This document shows, one piece after another, positions 46,345 through 56,899 of a DNA stretch of 64,000 nucleotides. The DNA lies in contig JAGXIH010000011.1 in the NCBI GenBank assembly GCA_024635795.1, forward strand, positions 1 through 64,000, read 5' to 3'. Under the pieces are notes generated by a model. The model ran no database searches. It was not told where the DNA came from and saw only the letters and a list, made by a program, of their open reading frames with translations. The stretch's first letter is position 1; each line of letters starts with the position of its first letter. The translations under genes were made by a program, and so were the position numbers. The stretch comes from Salegentibacter sp. GTDB lineage: Bacteria > Bacteroidota > Bacteroidia > Flavobacteriales > Flavobacteriaceae.

Positions 46345-49300
46345 ATGGAACAACAGAGCCCATATAAACCTAAAAATAAAATAAGAATAGTAACCGCAGC
46401 CTCCCTTTTTGACGGGCATGATGCCGCCATAAATATTATGCGCCGCATCATTCAGTCTACAGGTGTTGAGGTGATCCACCTGGGTCACGATCGTAGCGTT
46501 GAAGAGGTTGTGAACTGCGCGATCCAGGAGGATGCACAGGCCATCGCAATGACCTCTTACCAGGGTGGTCACATGGAGTATTTTAAATATATGTACGATC
46601 TGCTTCAGGAGAAAGGCGCAGGCCACATCAAGATCTTTGGTGGTGGAGGCGGAGTGATTCTTCCAGAAGAGATCAAAGAGTTGATGGATTACGGCATTAC
46701 CAGGATTTATGCTCCCGATGATGGACGCGAGATGGGGCTTCAGGGAATGATAAATGATATGGTGAAGATGGCCGATGAAGCTCATTCCGATCTTAATGCT
46801 GAAAAGTCGGTTTCTGATTTACTGAAAAATAAAGATGTTAATACCATTGCCAGGCTTATTTCCCTTGCTGAAAATAAACACGATTCTTTTCTTGAACATT
46901 TTGAGCCGTTAAGGAAGCAGTTGGAAAATAGCGAAATTCCCGTACTTGGAATTACCGGTACCGGTGGAGCCGGAAAATCCAGTCTTGTTGATGAACTGGT
47001 TCGTAGGTTTCTGCTGGATTTCCCTGAGAAGAATATCGGTATAATCTCAGTAGATCCTTCAAAAAGAAAAACCGGCGGGGCCCTATTGGGAGACCGTATC
47101 AGGATGAATTCGATCAACAATTCCCGGGTGTATATGCGCTCTCTGGCTACAAGGCAATCTAACCTGGCACTTTCCAAACACGTAGCCGAAGCCGTGGAGG
47201 TTTTAAAAGCTTCAGAATATGATTTGATAATTTTGGAAACCTCAGGAATTGGACAAAGCGATACAGAGATCCTCGATCATTCTGATGTTTCTCTATATGT
47301 GATGACCCCTGAATTTGGGGCTGCTACACAATTGGAAAAGATAGATATGCTCGATTTCGCCGATCTGGTGGCAATTAATAAATTCGACAAGCGTGGGGCG
47401 CAGGATGCCCTTCGGGATGTAAAAAAACAATATCAACGCAATCACCAATTATGGGACGAGAAACCAGATAATCTTCCGGTTTTTGGAACCATCGCTTCTC
47501 AGTTCAACGATCCAGGGATGAATACGCTTTACCGCGAGATCATGGACAAGATCGTGGAAAAGACCAAAGTTGATCTTAAATCAGACTTTGAGGTTTCCGT
47601 AGAAATGAGTGAGAAGATCTTCATTATTCCACCAAAACGAACCCGTTACCTTTCAGAGATCGCTGAGAATAACAGGGCTTATGATGAGAAAGCTTCCAAA
47701 GAAGCTGAGGTAGCCCAAAAGCTCTATGGAATTTTCAAAACCATAGAATCGGTTTCAGGAATGGAACTGGATAAAGGTCAGGATAAATTCCTGACTAAAC
47801 ACGGAATTGAACAGGATGAGATCCTGGAAAGAACAGAGGAATCTCAGAAAAACCTGATAAAACTTTTGTTTGCCGAATTTGATAGAGTTAAGATGGATCT
47901 CGATCCTCATCACTGGGAAACGATCCTGGGCTGGCAACAGAAGGTTACCAAATACCGGGAGCCGGTTTATAGTTTCAAGGTTCGTGACAAGGAGATAAAA
48001 ATAAATACTCATACCGAATCCCTCTCGCATACACAAATACCTAAAGTAGCCCTGCCAAAATACAAGGCCTGGGGTGATATTTTACAATGGTGTTTGCAGG
48101 AGAATGTGCCGGGAGAATTTCCATATACCGCCGGCTTATATCCCTTTAAACGTCAGGGCGAAGATCCCACCCGTATGTTTGCCGGAGAAGGCGGCCCGGA
48201 GCGTACCAACAGGCGTTTTCATTATGTGAGTTTAGGACTTCCGGCCAAGAGGCTTTCTACCGCTTTTGATTCGGTTACGCTCTACGGAAACGATCCAGAC
48301 CACCGTCCTGATATCTACGGAAAGATCGGGAATGCAGGTGTTTCAATCTGTTGTCTGGATGATGCGAAGAAATTGTATTCAGGTTTTGATCTTGCCGATG
48401 CATTTACCTCGGTGAGTATGACCATTAACGGGCCGGCTCCTATGCTGCTCGGTTTCTTTATGAATGCCGCAATCGATCAGCAATGTGAGAAATACATAAA
48501 GGAGAATAACCTTGAAGATAAAGTTGAAGCCAAACTTAAGGAGCTTTACGACGACAGAAATATAGACAGGCCTGTTTACCGCGGGGAACTTCCCGAGGGC
48601 AATAACGGTCTTGGCCTGATGCTTTTAGGTTTAACCGGAGACCAGGTACTTCCCAAGGAAGTTTATTCAGAAATAAAGGAAAAAACCATTAGCGTAGTGC
48701 GTGGAACCGTGCAGGCCGATATTCTTAAAGAAGACCAGGCACAAAACACCTGTATTTTCTCTACGGAATTCGCCTTGCGTTTAATGGGAGATGTGCAGGA
48801 ATATTTTATCAGGGAGAAGGTGCGCAATTTCTACTCAGTTTCTATTTCAGGTTATCATATCGCCGAAGCAGGAGCTAACCCAATAACCCAGTTGGCTTTT
48901 ACCCTCTCAAATGGATTTACTTACGTAGAGTATTACCTGAGTAGGGGAATGGATATCAACAAATTCGGACCTAATCTTTCCTTTTTCTTTTCCAACGGAG
49001 TAGATCCGGAATACGCGGTGATTGGAAGGGTGGCCAGAAAGATTTGGTCGAAAGCTTTAAAACTAAAATACGGAGCAAATTCCAGGGCTCAGATGTTGAA
49101 GTATCACATCCAGACGTCTGGAAGGTCCCTGCATGCACAGGAAATAGATTTTAACGATATCAGGACTACCCTTCAGGCGCTTTACGCTATTTACGACAAC
49201 TGTAATTCGCTGCATACCAATGCTTACGATGAAGCCATCACCACACCAACCGAGGCTTCGGTAAGAAGAGCAATGGCTATTCAGCTTATCATTAATAAAG

Positions 49301-49800
49301 AACTAGGTTTAACCAAAAATGAAAACCCAATCCAGGGATCTTTCATAATCGAAGAGCTTACAGATCTTGTTGAAGAAGCGGTACTCTTAGAATTTGATCG
49401 TATCACAGAAAGAGGAGGAGTGCTTGGTGCAATGGAAACCATGTACCAGCGCGGAAAGATTCAAGAAGAAAGTCTGTATTACGAGACTTTGAAGCACAGC
49501 GGTGAATTTCCTATCATTGGAGTGAATACGTTTTTGAGTTCCACTGGATCACCAACAGTTACTCCGGGAGAAGTTATAAGAGCTACTGAAGAAGAAAAGC
49601 AACATCAGATAAAAACATTAGAGACGCTGCATAAAGCTAAAGAGGATTCGGCCCAGGCTGCTTTAGATAAGATAAAAGAAGCCGCTATAAACAATAAAAA
49701 CCTCTTTGAGGTCCTGATGGACGCCACAAAAGTTTGTTCCCTTGGGCAAATCAGCCAGGCGATGTTTGAAGTTGGCGGGCAGTATAGAAGAAATATGTAA
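46345..49800 (+). CDS. icmF: Fused isobutyryl-CoA mutase (B12-binding + MeaB-like GTPase + mutase)
   Basis: B12 domain [13 protein letters not shown]-loop [21 protein letters not shown], mutase domain with [35 protein letters not shown]. Confidence 0.95.
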   Translation: MEQQSPYKPKNKIRIVTAASLFDGHDAAINIMRRIIQSTGVEVIHLGHDRSVEEVVNCAIQEDAQAIAMTSYQGGHMEYFKYMYDLLQEKGAGHIKIFGGGGGVILPEEIKELMDYGITRIYAPDDGREMGLQGMINDMVKMADEAHSDLNAEKSVSDLLKNKDVNTIARLISLAENKHDSFLEHFEPLRKQLENSEIPVLGITGTGGAGKSSLVDELVRRFLLDFPEKNIGIISVDPSKRKTGGALLGDRIRMNSINNSRVYMRSLATRQSNLALSKHVAEAVEVLKASEYDLIILETSGIGQSDTEILDHSDVSLYVMTPEFGAATQLEKIDMLDFADLVAINKFDKRGAQDALRDVKKQYQRNHQLWDEKPDNLPVFGTIASQFNDPGMNTLYREIMDKIVEKTKVDLKSDFEVSVEMSEKIFIIPPKRTRYLSEIAENNRAYDEKASKEAEVAQKLYGIFKTIESVSGMELDKGQDKFLTKHGIEQDEILERTEESQKNLIKLLFAEFDRVKMDLDPHHWETILGWQQKVTKYREPVYSFKVRDKEIKINTHTESLSHTQIPKVALPKYKAWGDILQWCLQENVPGEFPYTAGLYPFKRQGEDPTRMFAGEGGPERTNRRFHYVSLGLPAKRLSTAFDSVTLYGNDPDHRPDIYGKIGNAGVSICCLDDAKKLYSGFDLADAFTSVSMTINGPAPMLLGFFMNAAIDQQCEKYIKENNLEDKVEAKLKELYDDRNIDRPVYRGELPEGNNGLGLMLLGLTGDQVLPKEVYSEIKEKTISVVRGTVQADILKEDQAQNTCIFSTEFALRLMGDVQEYFIREKVRNFYSVSISGYHIAEAGANPITQLAFTLSNGFTYVEYYLSRGMDINKFGPNLSFFFSNGVDPEYAVIGRVARKIWSKALKLKYGANSRAQMLKYHIQTSGRSLHAQEIDFNDIRTTLQALYAIYDNCNSLHTNAYDEAITTPTEASVRRAMAIQLIINKELGLTKNENPIQGSFIIEELTDLVEEAVLLEFDRITERGGVLGAMETMYQRGKIQEESLYYETLKHSGEFPIIGVNTFLSSTGSPTVTPGEVIRATEEEKQHQIKTLETLHKAKEDSAQAALDKIKEAAINNKNLFEVLMDATKVCSLGQISQAMFEVGGQYRRNM

Positions 49801-49809
49801 GCAGAGAGC

Positions 49810-49943
49810 CACTTTACCAAGCGCGCAGCGCTCTGGTAAAGTGTGCGAATCGCTTATCCCGATGAGCGTAGCGATATCGGGATCTTTTTGGATTTGCGAC
49901 TTTTTCGGTAATCGCGAAGCACCTTTATAAAGTGTACGAATCG
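49810..49943. repeat. Hairpin-rich intergenic repeat cluster
   Basis: CACTTTACCA-AGCGC-gca-GCGCT-c-TGGTAAAGTG; ATCCCGAT...ATCGGGAT; AAAGTGTGCGAATCG repeated as AAAGTGTACGAATCG. Confidence 0.6.
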
Positions 49944-49971
49944 ACTGCCTGGAAGTTGTTGCAAAAAAATA

Positions 49972-50009
49972 AAACCCTTGCAGGTTTCAAAAACCTGCAA
50001 GGGTTTTTT
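49972..50009. terminator. Strong terminator hairpin between icmF and 50012 gene
   Basis: AACCCTTGCAGGTTTcaaaAACCTGCAAGGGTTTTTT. Confidence 0.85.
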
Positions 50010-50011
50010 GC

Positions 50012-50485
50012 TTACTCGGGATCATCATCAAAAGGATTTTCAAAAGGGATATCCTCGTCAGGATCTTTGTCGTCATAGCTAACACCAGGCGGATTAAATA
50101 ATCCCCAACGATCTATTATGTAATTCCATTGATCGAAAGTCTTAACCCATTCAGCAAACAAAACCCGGAATTCTTCTATGGTAGCTCTCAGCATTTCCAG
50201 ATAATCAACATCTTTGAAATCTTCTATTAAAAAATGATTGCAGAAAACATAAATATCCCGGGCACTTTTTCTTATAATCGTGGCATTTTCCATTTTTAAA
50301 TCGTAGATATCACCCTGGGCACCGGCTATTTTTACAGGAATCTTCATTGCATCACTCCTCATGAACTGCCCGGTGCTTTTAAGCATTTCATTTTCCTCAG
50401 GAATTAATTGTACAATATGTTCTACCAGATCAAGGATTTCCATTCCTTTGTTATATAAAGGCATTTTTTTCAATTCTCTATCCAT
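50012..50485 (-). CDS. Hypothetical helical protein (paralog of 51210..51611)
   Basis: MDRELKKMPLYNKGMEILDLVEHIVQLIPEENEML...; start taken at internal ATG 50485 since the longer listed ORF overlaps marC on the opposite strand. Confidence 0.7.
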   Translation of the reverse strand: MDRELKKMPLYNKGMEILDLVEHIVQLIPEENEMLKSTGQFMRSDAMKIPVKIAGAQGDIYDLKMENATIIRKSARDIYVFCNHFLIEDFKDVDYLEMLRATIEEFRVLFAEWVKTFDQWNYIIDRWGLFNPPGVSYDDKDPDEDIPFENPFDDDPE

Positions 50486-50591
50486 ACTTGAAAAATTTAA
50501 GTCTTTTAGTTTGTCACTCTGAAATTTCAGCTTAATTTTGCAGCTTCTTAAAATGAACCTGTAACTACGCAAGTGTCTAAAGGATAAAACT

Positions 50592-51206
50592 ATGGAAAAT
50601 TTTTGGTTGTTTGCCATAGGAGTTTTTACCGCGTTTTTTGCGATCAATAATCCAGTGGGGAATATTCCAATCTTCATGAGCCTTACCAAACAGGCCGACA
50701 GGCGACGGAAGAAATTTATTTCTAAAAAAGCAACCTTCACCGCCTTTATTATTGTTTCCGGTTTTATAATTCTGGGAAAATATATTTTCGAATTCTTCGG
50801 ACTTACCATTCCTGCCTTTAAGATTACCGGGGGGCTTCTGGTGTTTTTCGTTGGTTTTGAGATGATAAGAGCGCAGCAATCCAGTATAGATAATCAAACC
50901 GAAATTGATTTTAACGAGGGTATTTCTATCTCACCATTGGCAATTCCAATTTTGGCAGGTCCCGGTACCATTGTGACAGCAATGAACTATACCACCACAG
51001 CCAGTTACCTTGATATGGCTATTTTGGTAGTGGTGTTTGGGTTTGTAATGCTTCTCAATCACCTGGCTTTTATTTCCAGCGATTACCTGGTTCGCTTTAT
51101 TGGCCAAAACAAGATCATTGTTATCGAAAAAATTATGGGATTGATTATCGCGATAATCGGAACCAACATGTTGATTCAGGGAATAAACCTAGCCTTCATC
51201 GAGTAA
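50592..51206 (+). CDS. MarC-family integral membrane protein
   Basis: FFAINNPVGNIPIFMSLT...SPLAIPILAGPGTIVTAM. Confidence 0.92.
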   Translation: MENFWLFAIGVFTAFFAINNPVGNIPIFMSLTKQADRRRKKFISKKATFTAFIIVSGFIILGKYIFEFFGLTIPAFKITGGLLVFFVGFEMIRAQQSSIDNQTEIDFNEGISISPLAIPILAGPGTIVTAMNYTTTASYLDMAILVVVFGFVMLLNHLAFISSDYLVRFIGQNKIIVIEKIMGLIIAIIGTNMLIQGINLAFIE

Positions 51207-51209
51207 GAA

Positions 51210-51611
51210 CTAAGTCTTATTGTTTTGGAACCAATCGGAAACCATTTTGTCGAAAAGATGGATTTCCTTACGAAGCAGGTTCAGAAATTCTACTTCTTTA
51301 ACTCCGCAGCCTTCCAGTTTTCTACAAAGGTGCTTAAGGTTTTTGGCCACTGCCCTGATATTTTTAACGCGCTGGAGCCTTGATTCTGAATTAGGCGCAC
51401 AGGCTGCAGAGGCAATTCCCGGAGCGAGCTGAAGGGATTCGGTTACAAGAGAACCGGCTTGGTAATGTTGTGGGTTAGCTGAAAAATCCATTTCAATAAC
51501 GTGCTTATCATCAGAAAAATAAGCAGCGATGGCCCTGGAAATCTTAAAGATCTCGAGGGCTTTTCTGTATACTGGTAGATGATAAGTATTATTGGGAAAT
51601 GCGGAATCCAT
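51210..51611 (-). CDS. Hypothetical helical protein (paralog of 50012..50485)
   Basis: LPVYRKALEIFKISRAIAAYFSDDKHVI...EIHLFDKMVSDWFQN aligns along the length with 50012..50485. Confidence 0.75.
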   Translation of the reverse strand: MDSAFPNNTYHLPVYRKALEIFKISRAIAAYFSDDKHVIEMDFSANPQHYQAGSLVTESLQLAPGIASAACAPNSESRLQRVKNIRAVAKNLKHLCRKLEGCGVKEVEFLNLLRKEIHLFDKMVSDWFQNNKT

Positions 51612-51728
51612 ATCCAGGCTATTTTTTATTTAAAATTACCATGTTAATTACAGTTCTATCTTTAGATTTTAAACTCAATTATTTAATATATCTTTGATTT
51701 TAAGGAAAAATCTATAAAATAATTAAAA

Positions 51729-52175
51729 ATGCAGCTTGATGAATTAAACTGGGCCATCCTGGAGAGACTTCAAAAAAATGCCCGCAGGTCTTTTTCTGAA
51801 ATTGGCCGGGAAATAGGCTTAAGCTCTCCTGCGGTTGCCGAGAGAGTTAAGAAAATGGAAGATGCCGGGGTGATTTCCGGTTATAAAACCGAAGTCTCCT
51901 ATCACAAAACAGGGCATCAGCTAAAGGCAATTATTACCCTTAGAGCATTTATGGGGCGGTTAAAACCATTTCTTGAAAAAGTGGTTGAATTCCGTGAAGT
52001 GGTTAACTGTTATCGAATCACAGGTAACGAGAATATTATTATGGAAGTTGTGCTTTATGACCAGGTTCATCTCACTGAATTCATCGACAGGTTAATTACC
52101 TACGGCGAAATAAAAACTCATATCATTCTCTCCAATGTAATTGAGCACGCCCCTATAAAGAGGCGACTAGGTTAA
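51729..52175 (+). CDS. Lrp/AsnC family transcriptional regulator
   Basis: LDELNWAILERLQKNARRSFSEIGREIGLSSPAVAERVKKMEDAGVISGY. Confidence 0.95.
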   Translation: MQLDELNWAILERLQKNARRSFSEIGREIGLSSPAVAERVKKMEDAGVISGYKTEVSYHKTGHQLKAIITLRAFMGRLKPFLEKVVEFREVVNCYRITGNENIIMEVVLYDQVHLTEFIDRLITYGEIKTHIILSNVIEHAPIKRRLG

Positions 52176-52355
52176 AAATATTTTAAAGAAGAATTCTCTA
52201 CAATTGTTAAAAAATACTACTTGGCCAGGAAATCTTAACGTATTTTTGAGCCGTGCATATTCTTTTAGTTAAATCGGGATTAATTGTAATTTTCTTAATA
52301 CTTATACGACTAACCTGTGCTTAGATTTGTATCCAACAAAACAATAAAAAAAGTT

Positions 52356-52553
52356 ATGAGAAAATATAGTCCAATTTTTTTAATACTAGCCGTGGTGACC
52401 GGGCTGATAGGCTTTACCGGCCTTAGCTTCTCCGGAATTGAAGTGGTGAGAGTATTATTTCTGATATTTGCCGATTTATTGGTAATATCTCTTCTAGCCA
52501 AATTGATCTTTTCTACTGAAAAATTGAAATTACAGCGCGTGAAAACCAAATAA
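52356..52553 (+). CDS. Small membrane protein, DUF1328-like
   Basis: MRKYSPIFLILAVVTGLIGFTGLSFSGIEVVRVLFLIFADLLVISLLAKLIF. Confidence 0.6.
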   Translation: MRKYSPIFLILAVVTGLIGFTGLSFSGIEVVRVLFLIFADLLVISLLAKLIFSTEKLKLQRVKTK

Positions 52554-52574
52554 AAAATAATTCTGCCCCAAAAC

Positions 52575-52613
52575 AAAAGCTTTCCTCTTAAACAGACGAA
52601 AGCTTTTTTTTTT
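52575..52613 (+). terminator. Rho-independent terminator
   Basis: AAAAGCTTTCctcttaaacagacGAAAGCTTTTTTTTTT. Confidence 0.8.
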
Positions 52614-52662
52614 GAAAGTATATTAAATTTCAAAATGTGTATCTTTATATTAAAGGATTAAT

Positions 52663-54084
52663 ATGAAACGAGGTTTATTATTAAGTTTTTTTATTGCCAT
52701 TTTCTCTTTTGGTCAAATCTGGTCACAGGAAGCACGTATAGCCAAAGGAGTGGTGGTAGATACCCTTAAGGTGCAGGATAGTATTTCTGAAACCTTTTCA
52801 ATTTACATTCCGCAGGATTTTAAAAATGGTGAAACCTGGCCTGTCCTGGTTATTTTCGATCCGCAGGGACGTGGTAGGCTTACAGCCCAGCTTTTTAGAA
52901 GTATAGCCGAGGAACAGGGATATATTATTGCCGCTTCCAATGAGGTTTTAAATAAAACTCCATTACAGACTAACCTGCAAGTAGCTAACAGACTTATTAC
53001 CCGCCTGCTTATCTCAATACCGGTCAACCCAAAGTTGGTATATGCTGGAGGTCTGCAGGAAGGCGGTCAACTCGCTTCGGCAACTCCGTTAATCTACCAG
53101 GATGTTCGTGGGGTACTTGCCGTGGGCGATGCCTGGGTTAACCCGGAATTAACCGATAAGATGAAACCATTTTTCTTTAGTGCTGTGGCTGGTGATGAAG
53201 ATGCAGACCTTTTTAGACAGCAGGCTTTTGTGAATTTTTATAAAGGAAAAAAGTTTCCTACTGAAATGAATTATTTTGATGGTACTAATAAGGAATGGCC
53301 TGATACTTTCGTGTTGAATAATGCCGTTTCTGCTTTTAGTTTAGATGCAATGGCAAAAGGCCTGAGGGAAAAGGATCAGGTATTTGTTCAGCGTTTATTT
53401 GAGAAAGAATTGAAATCTGCTGAGATGCTTCGCCGCCAGAGAAATTACATCAAAGCTTATGAAAAGCTTGAACAAATGCAAGACAAGTATTCACTATTTG
53501 AGGTAAACACCGATGAATTGAATGATCGTATGAAGTCTTTAAGCCGTAATAAAGCATATAGACAACAACGAAGAGATTTTAGGAAAGCAGAGAATCTGGA
53601 AGCTGAAAAGCAGGAGGAATATCGCTACCTAATGGAAATGGATATTATAAGTGCTAATTTTGAAAATATTGGGTGGTGGGAATACCAAATGGAAGAACTT
53701 CAGAAGCTTTCTGAAGAAGGTAATCTCGCTGAAAAAAAAGTCTATAACCGGTTACAGGATTTTCTAAAAAAACTTTCCCGAAGCCATTTCAATAATATCA
53801 TGGAAAGCCAGGCCGGGATCGATACCAAAATTTTTGTGAGTGTACTGAGAACCGCCCTCGATAAGGAAGATCCTGAAGCATATTTAAAAATTATTTCTCT
53901 TGCGGGACACGATGGGGATCACCAGACAGCTCTTATGTATCTGGAGGACCTGTTGAAAACCGGATATGACGATATGGATGCTTTATATGATATTGAAGGA
54001 ATTCTTGATCTGAAACTGAGCAAAGAGTACAATGATTTGATCAGAAAATACCTGGGAGAATCAAAATACTATAAGCAGTCCTGA
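52663..54084 (+). CDS. Secreted alpha/beta-hydrolase-fold protein with helical C-terminal region
   Basis: SISETFSIYIPQDFKNGETWPVLVIFDPQGRGRLTAQLFRSIAEEQGYIIAASNEV esterase-like N-terminus; nucleophile-elbow position reads GLQEGG. Confidence 0.7.
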   Translation: MKRGLLLSFFIAIFSFGQIWSQEARIAKGVVVDTLKVQDSISETFSIYIPQDFKNGETWPVLVIFDPQGRGRLTAQLFRSIAEEQGYIIAASNEVLNKTPLQTNLQVANRLITRLLISIPVNPKLVYAGGLQEGGQLASATPLIYQDVRGVLAVGDAWVNPELTDKMKPFFFSAVAGDEDADLFRQQAFVNFYKGKKFPTEMNYFDGTNKEWPDTFVLNNAVSAFSLDAMAKGLREKDQVFVQRLFEKELKSAEMLRRQRNYIKAYEKLEQMQDKYSLFEVNTDELNDRMKSLSRNKAYRQQRRDFRKAENLEAEKQEEYRYLMEMDIISANFENIGWWEYQMEELQKLSEEGNLAEKKVYNRLQDFLKKLSRSHFNNIMESQAGIDTKIFVSVLRTALDKEDPEAYLKIISLAGHDGDHQTALMYLEDLLKTGYDDMDALYDIEGILDLKLSKEYNDLIRKYLGESKYYKQS

Positions 54085-54086
54085 AA

Positions 54087-54683
54087 ATGAAGTTTGTTGT
54101 TTTTTCTCTTCTTTTGGTTATCTGTGACGTTTGTACAGCCCAGGACAAGGAGTATTTAGCCGAATTGCAACAACATCGTGAAGAGATTTACCTGAAATTT
54201 GCAAATAAAGAAGAATCTCCACTTGAAGAAAACGATCTCCGGGATTTTAAAACCTTGGATTATTTTGAAGTGAATCCCGAATTCAGGCTAAAGGCCAAAT
54301 TTGTAAGAACCCCAAACACGCCTTTATTTGCAATGCCTACCACTACTTCCCGACTCCCAATTTACCGGAAATATGCTGAGATTTACTTCAGCTATGATGG
54401 AAAAAAATATAAATTAGATTGCTATCAGAACCAGGAATTAATTTCAGATCCTGAGTATTTTGATTATCTGTTTCTTCCTTTTACTGATCTCACCAATGGC
54501 CAAACCACCTACTCCGGTGGACGGTATTTGGACTTAAGGATTCCGGAGGGTGATTCCATTATTTTAGATTTCAATAAAGCATATAATCCATATTGTGCTT
54601 ATAGTGGAGAATATTCCTGTCCCGTGGTTCCGAAGGAAAATCATCTCGAAATTCCTGTCACTGCCGGGGTTAAAAAGTTTTAA
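54087..54683 (+). CDS. DUF1684 domain-containing secreted protein
   Basis: LRDFKTLDYFEVNPEFRLKAKFVRTP...DLRIPEGDSIILDFNKAYNPYCAYSGEYSCPVVPKENHLEIPVTAGVK. Confidence 0.85.
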   Translation: MKFVVFSLLLVICDVCTAQDKEYLAELQQHREEIYLKFANKEESPLEENDLRDFKTLDYFEVNPEFRLKAKFVRTPNTPLFAMPTTTSRLPIYRKYAEIYFSYDGKKYKLDCYQNQELISDPEYFDYLFLPFTDLTNGQTTYSGGRYLDLRIPEGDSIILDFNKAYNPYCAYSGEYSCPVVPKENHLEIPVTAGVKKF

Positions 54684-55916
54684 TCAACTTTCATTTATTC
54701 CCAGACTTGTATAGGCTACTGTGCCGTGCTCGTGAGCGTCCAAACCTTCCAGCTCTTCGATTTCTGTAACTCTTAAACCTATGCTTTTCTTTAATCCAAA
54801 TAGGATAATAAACGAAGAAGCAACACAAAATAGGCCTACTGCTAAAATTCCTAAAATCTGATTTAATAATTGCGACCAGCCTGCCAATTCTCCAAATATT
54901 CCTACGGCCAGGGTGCCCCAAATCCCGCAAACCAAGTGTACTGAAATTGCACCCACCGGGTCGTCCAGTCTTAAACTATCAAGAAATGCCACGGCAAGGA
55001 CTATAAGTATCCCCGAAATGAAACCAATAGCGAGTGCATCTATAACCCCCATCAGGTCGGCGCCGGCAGTAATTCCTACTAACCCTCCAAGAATTCCGTT
55101 AAGGATCATACTCAAGTCGTTGTCACGGTATCTAAGGTAAGAGACCACAAAAGCTCCAAGACCTCCGGCAGAAGCAGCAATACAGGTGGTAACCAGTACC
55201 AGGGAGGTTGTGGCAGGATCGGCGGAAAGGACAGAGCCGCCATTAAAACCAAACCAGCCAAACCAGAGTAAAAATACCCCAACTGTAGCTAAGGGAATAC
55301 TATGGCCGGGAATCACACTTATCTTCCCTTCTTTAAATTTTCCAATTCTGGCACCCAATAAAGTAATGCTCACCAGAGCTGCCCAGCCTCCCACAGAATG
55401 AACCAGGGTTGAGCCGGCAAAATCGTAAAAACCAAGTTTGTCCAGAAAACCACCTCCCCATTTCCACATTCCGGTTATGGGGTAGATAAAGCCAACATAT
55501 AATATCGAGAAGATCAAAAAACTTGAAAGTTTAATGCGTTCGGCTACTGCCCCAGAGACAATAGTAGCTGCCGTTGCTGCAAACATGGCCTGAAACAGAA
55601 AATCGGTATAAAAAGTATAAGCGCCATCAGCATAATCGGCAGAGAGCCCGTTGGAGGGTAAAAGCAAACCGAAATTGGAAAACCCGAACACCGCTCCAGC
55701 AAAAGTATCTCCCGGATACATTAAGCTAAAGCCAACAAAGGTGTATGAAAGAATCCCGATTATTAAAATCATAACATTTTTGAAGAGAATATTGATGGTG
55801 TTTTTGGCCCGGGTAAGCCCGATTTCGAGTAGGGAGAAGCCCAAATGCATAATAAATACCAGGGCTATGCAGATCATCATCCACAAATTGTTGGTGGTAA
55901 AAACAGCGTAGTCCAT
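54684..55916 (-). CDS. amt: Ammonium transporter
   Basis: AmtB motifs: FQAMFAATAATIVSGAVAERIKL, DFAGSTLVHSVGGWAAL, GAISVHLVCGIWGTLAVGIFG. Confidence 0.95.
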   Translation of the reverse strand: MDYAVFTTNNLWMMICIALVFIMHLGFSLLEIGLTRAKNTINILFKNVMILIIGILSYTFVGFSLMYPGDTFAGAVFGFSNFGLLLPSNGLSADYADGAYTFYTDFLFQAMFAATAATIVSGAVAERIKLSSFLIFSILYVGFIYPITGMWKWGGGFLDKLGFYDFAGSTLVHSVGGWAALVSITLLGARIGKFKEGKISVIPGHSIPLATVGVFLLWFGWFGFNGGSVLSADPATTSLVLVTTCIAASAGGLGAFVVSYLRYRDNDLSMILNGILGGLVGITAGADLMGVIDALAIGFISGILIVLAVAFLDSLRLDDPVGAISVHLVCGIWGTLAVGIFGELAGWSQLLNQILGILAVGLFCVASSFIILFGLKKSIGLRVTEIEELEGLDAHEHGTVAYTSLGINES

Positions 55917-55917
55917 A

Positions 55918-56256
55918 TTAATGAAGAGATTTTTTTCCGGTTTCTCGGGTTCGTATTCGGTAAACTTCTTTGACCGTGGAAATGAATATTTTTCCATCGC
56001 CCACGTTCCCAGTATAAGCGGTTTCTAAAAGGATATTGACCGCGGCCTCGGTAAAATTGTCACTAACCACCATAGAAAGCATACGTCTTTGAATATCGCT
56101 GGTACTATATGCAACCCCGCGGTAAACTTTCCCGTGTTTTTCATTTCCAACGCCTGTGACATCCCAGTAGGTAAAGAAGTTCACATTAATTTGTTGAAGG
56201 GCATCTTTAACCTCCTCGAATTTCGATTTCCGGATTATTGCTTCAATCTTTTTCAT
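55918..56256 (-). CDS. glnK: Nitrogen regulatory protein P-II
   Basis: MKKIEAIIRKSKFEEVKDALQQI...VSDNFTEAAVNILLETAYTGNVGDGKIFISTVKEVYRIRTRETG. Confidence 0.95.
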   Translation of the reverse strand: MKKIEAIIRKSKFEEVKDALQQINVNFFTYWDVTGVGNEKHGKVYRGVAYSTSDIQRRMLSMVVSDNFTEAAVNILLETAYTGNVGDGKIFISTVKEVYRIRTRETGKKSLH

Positions 56257-56445
56257 ATAAAGATTTTTATTGTCTTTTGATGTTCATAGGTAATACTCAT
56301 ATCGGTAATCACGCTTATGTTGAATCCCGGTTATGCGTATTTAATATGTTCAAATCGACTATTGATTTGATTCAAAAGTATAAAATAATTCTTCAGAGGA
56401 ATAAAAATTAGGGCTGTGTCGATTACTTTTATTAAAATATAAAAA

Positions 56446-56471
56446 ACGACCCCTAAAAAATTAGGGGTCGT
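56446..56471. terminator. Inverted repeat / terminator-like hairpin between glnK and crcB
   Basis: ACGACCCCTAAaaaaTTAGGGGTCGT. Confidence 0.65.
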
Positions 56472-56519
56472 ATAAATATAAGTATATTTTTTATGGAATT
56501 CGTATACGAATCTAGGGGG

Positions 56520-56894
56520 TTATAGCGATTTAGAGAAGAAAAGACCTAAACCTATAGCAAGAATTCCCAGGATAATACTACCCAGGGTATAAATAAGGAA
56601 ATGTAGATAATCGCCCGACTTTAGAAGGCTTTGATTTTCAAAAGCGAAAGTGGAAAAAGTAGTGAAGCCTCCACAAAATCCTACGGCAAGTGCAAGATTG
56701 ATATTTGAATTCAGGGCATTGTTCTTTATGGCCCAACCAAGAATAATACCTAATAGCAGGCTTCCCAGTATATTTACGGTAAGGGTGCCGTATGGAATGC
56801 TGAAATGGGCTTTGTTCAGGTATTTGGTTACCAGAAATCTTAAAGCGCTGCCAAGGCCACCTCCTAAAAAAACAAGGATAATTTGTTTAGCCAT
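56520..56894 (-). CDS. crcB: Fluoride efflux transporter CrcB/Fluc
   Basis: GGGLGSALRFLVTKYL, GTLTVNILGSLLLG, GFCGGFTTFSTFAFE. Confidence 0.95.
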   Translation of the reverse strand: MAKQIILVFLGGGLGSALRFLVTKYLNKAHFSIPYGTLTVNILGSLLLGIILGWAIKNNALNSNINLALAVGFCGGFTTFSTFAFENQSLLKSGDYLHFLIYTLGSIILGILAIGLGLFFSKSL

Positions 56895-56899
56895 TCAAA

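Noticed and set aside
46339-46785. 148-aa minus-strand ORF antisense to icmF
   Set aside because: Overlaps the conserved B12-binding domain of icmF; most likely a spurious reverse-frame ORF.
50486-50809. N-terminal extension of the 50012..50809 ORF
   Set aside because: It overlaps the opposite-strand marC gene and its sequence is low quality; the ATG at 50485 gives a product that aligns with its paralog.
56895-56899. Possible fluoride riboswitch for crcB
   Set aside because: Only a few bases separate crcB from the upstream same-strand gene, leaving no room for a leader riboswitch there.
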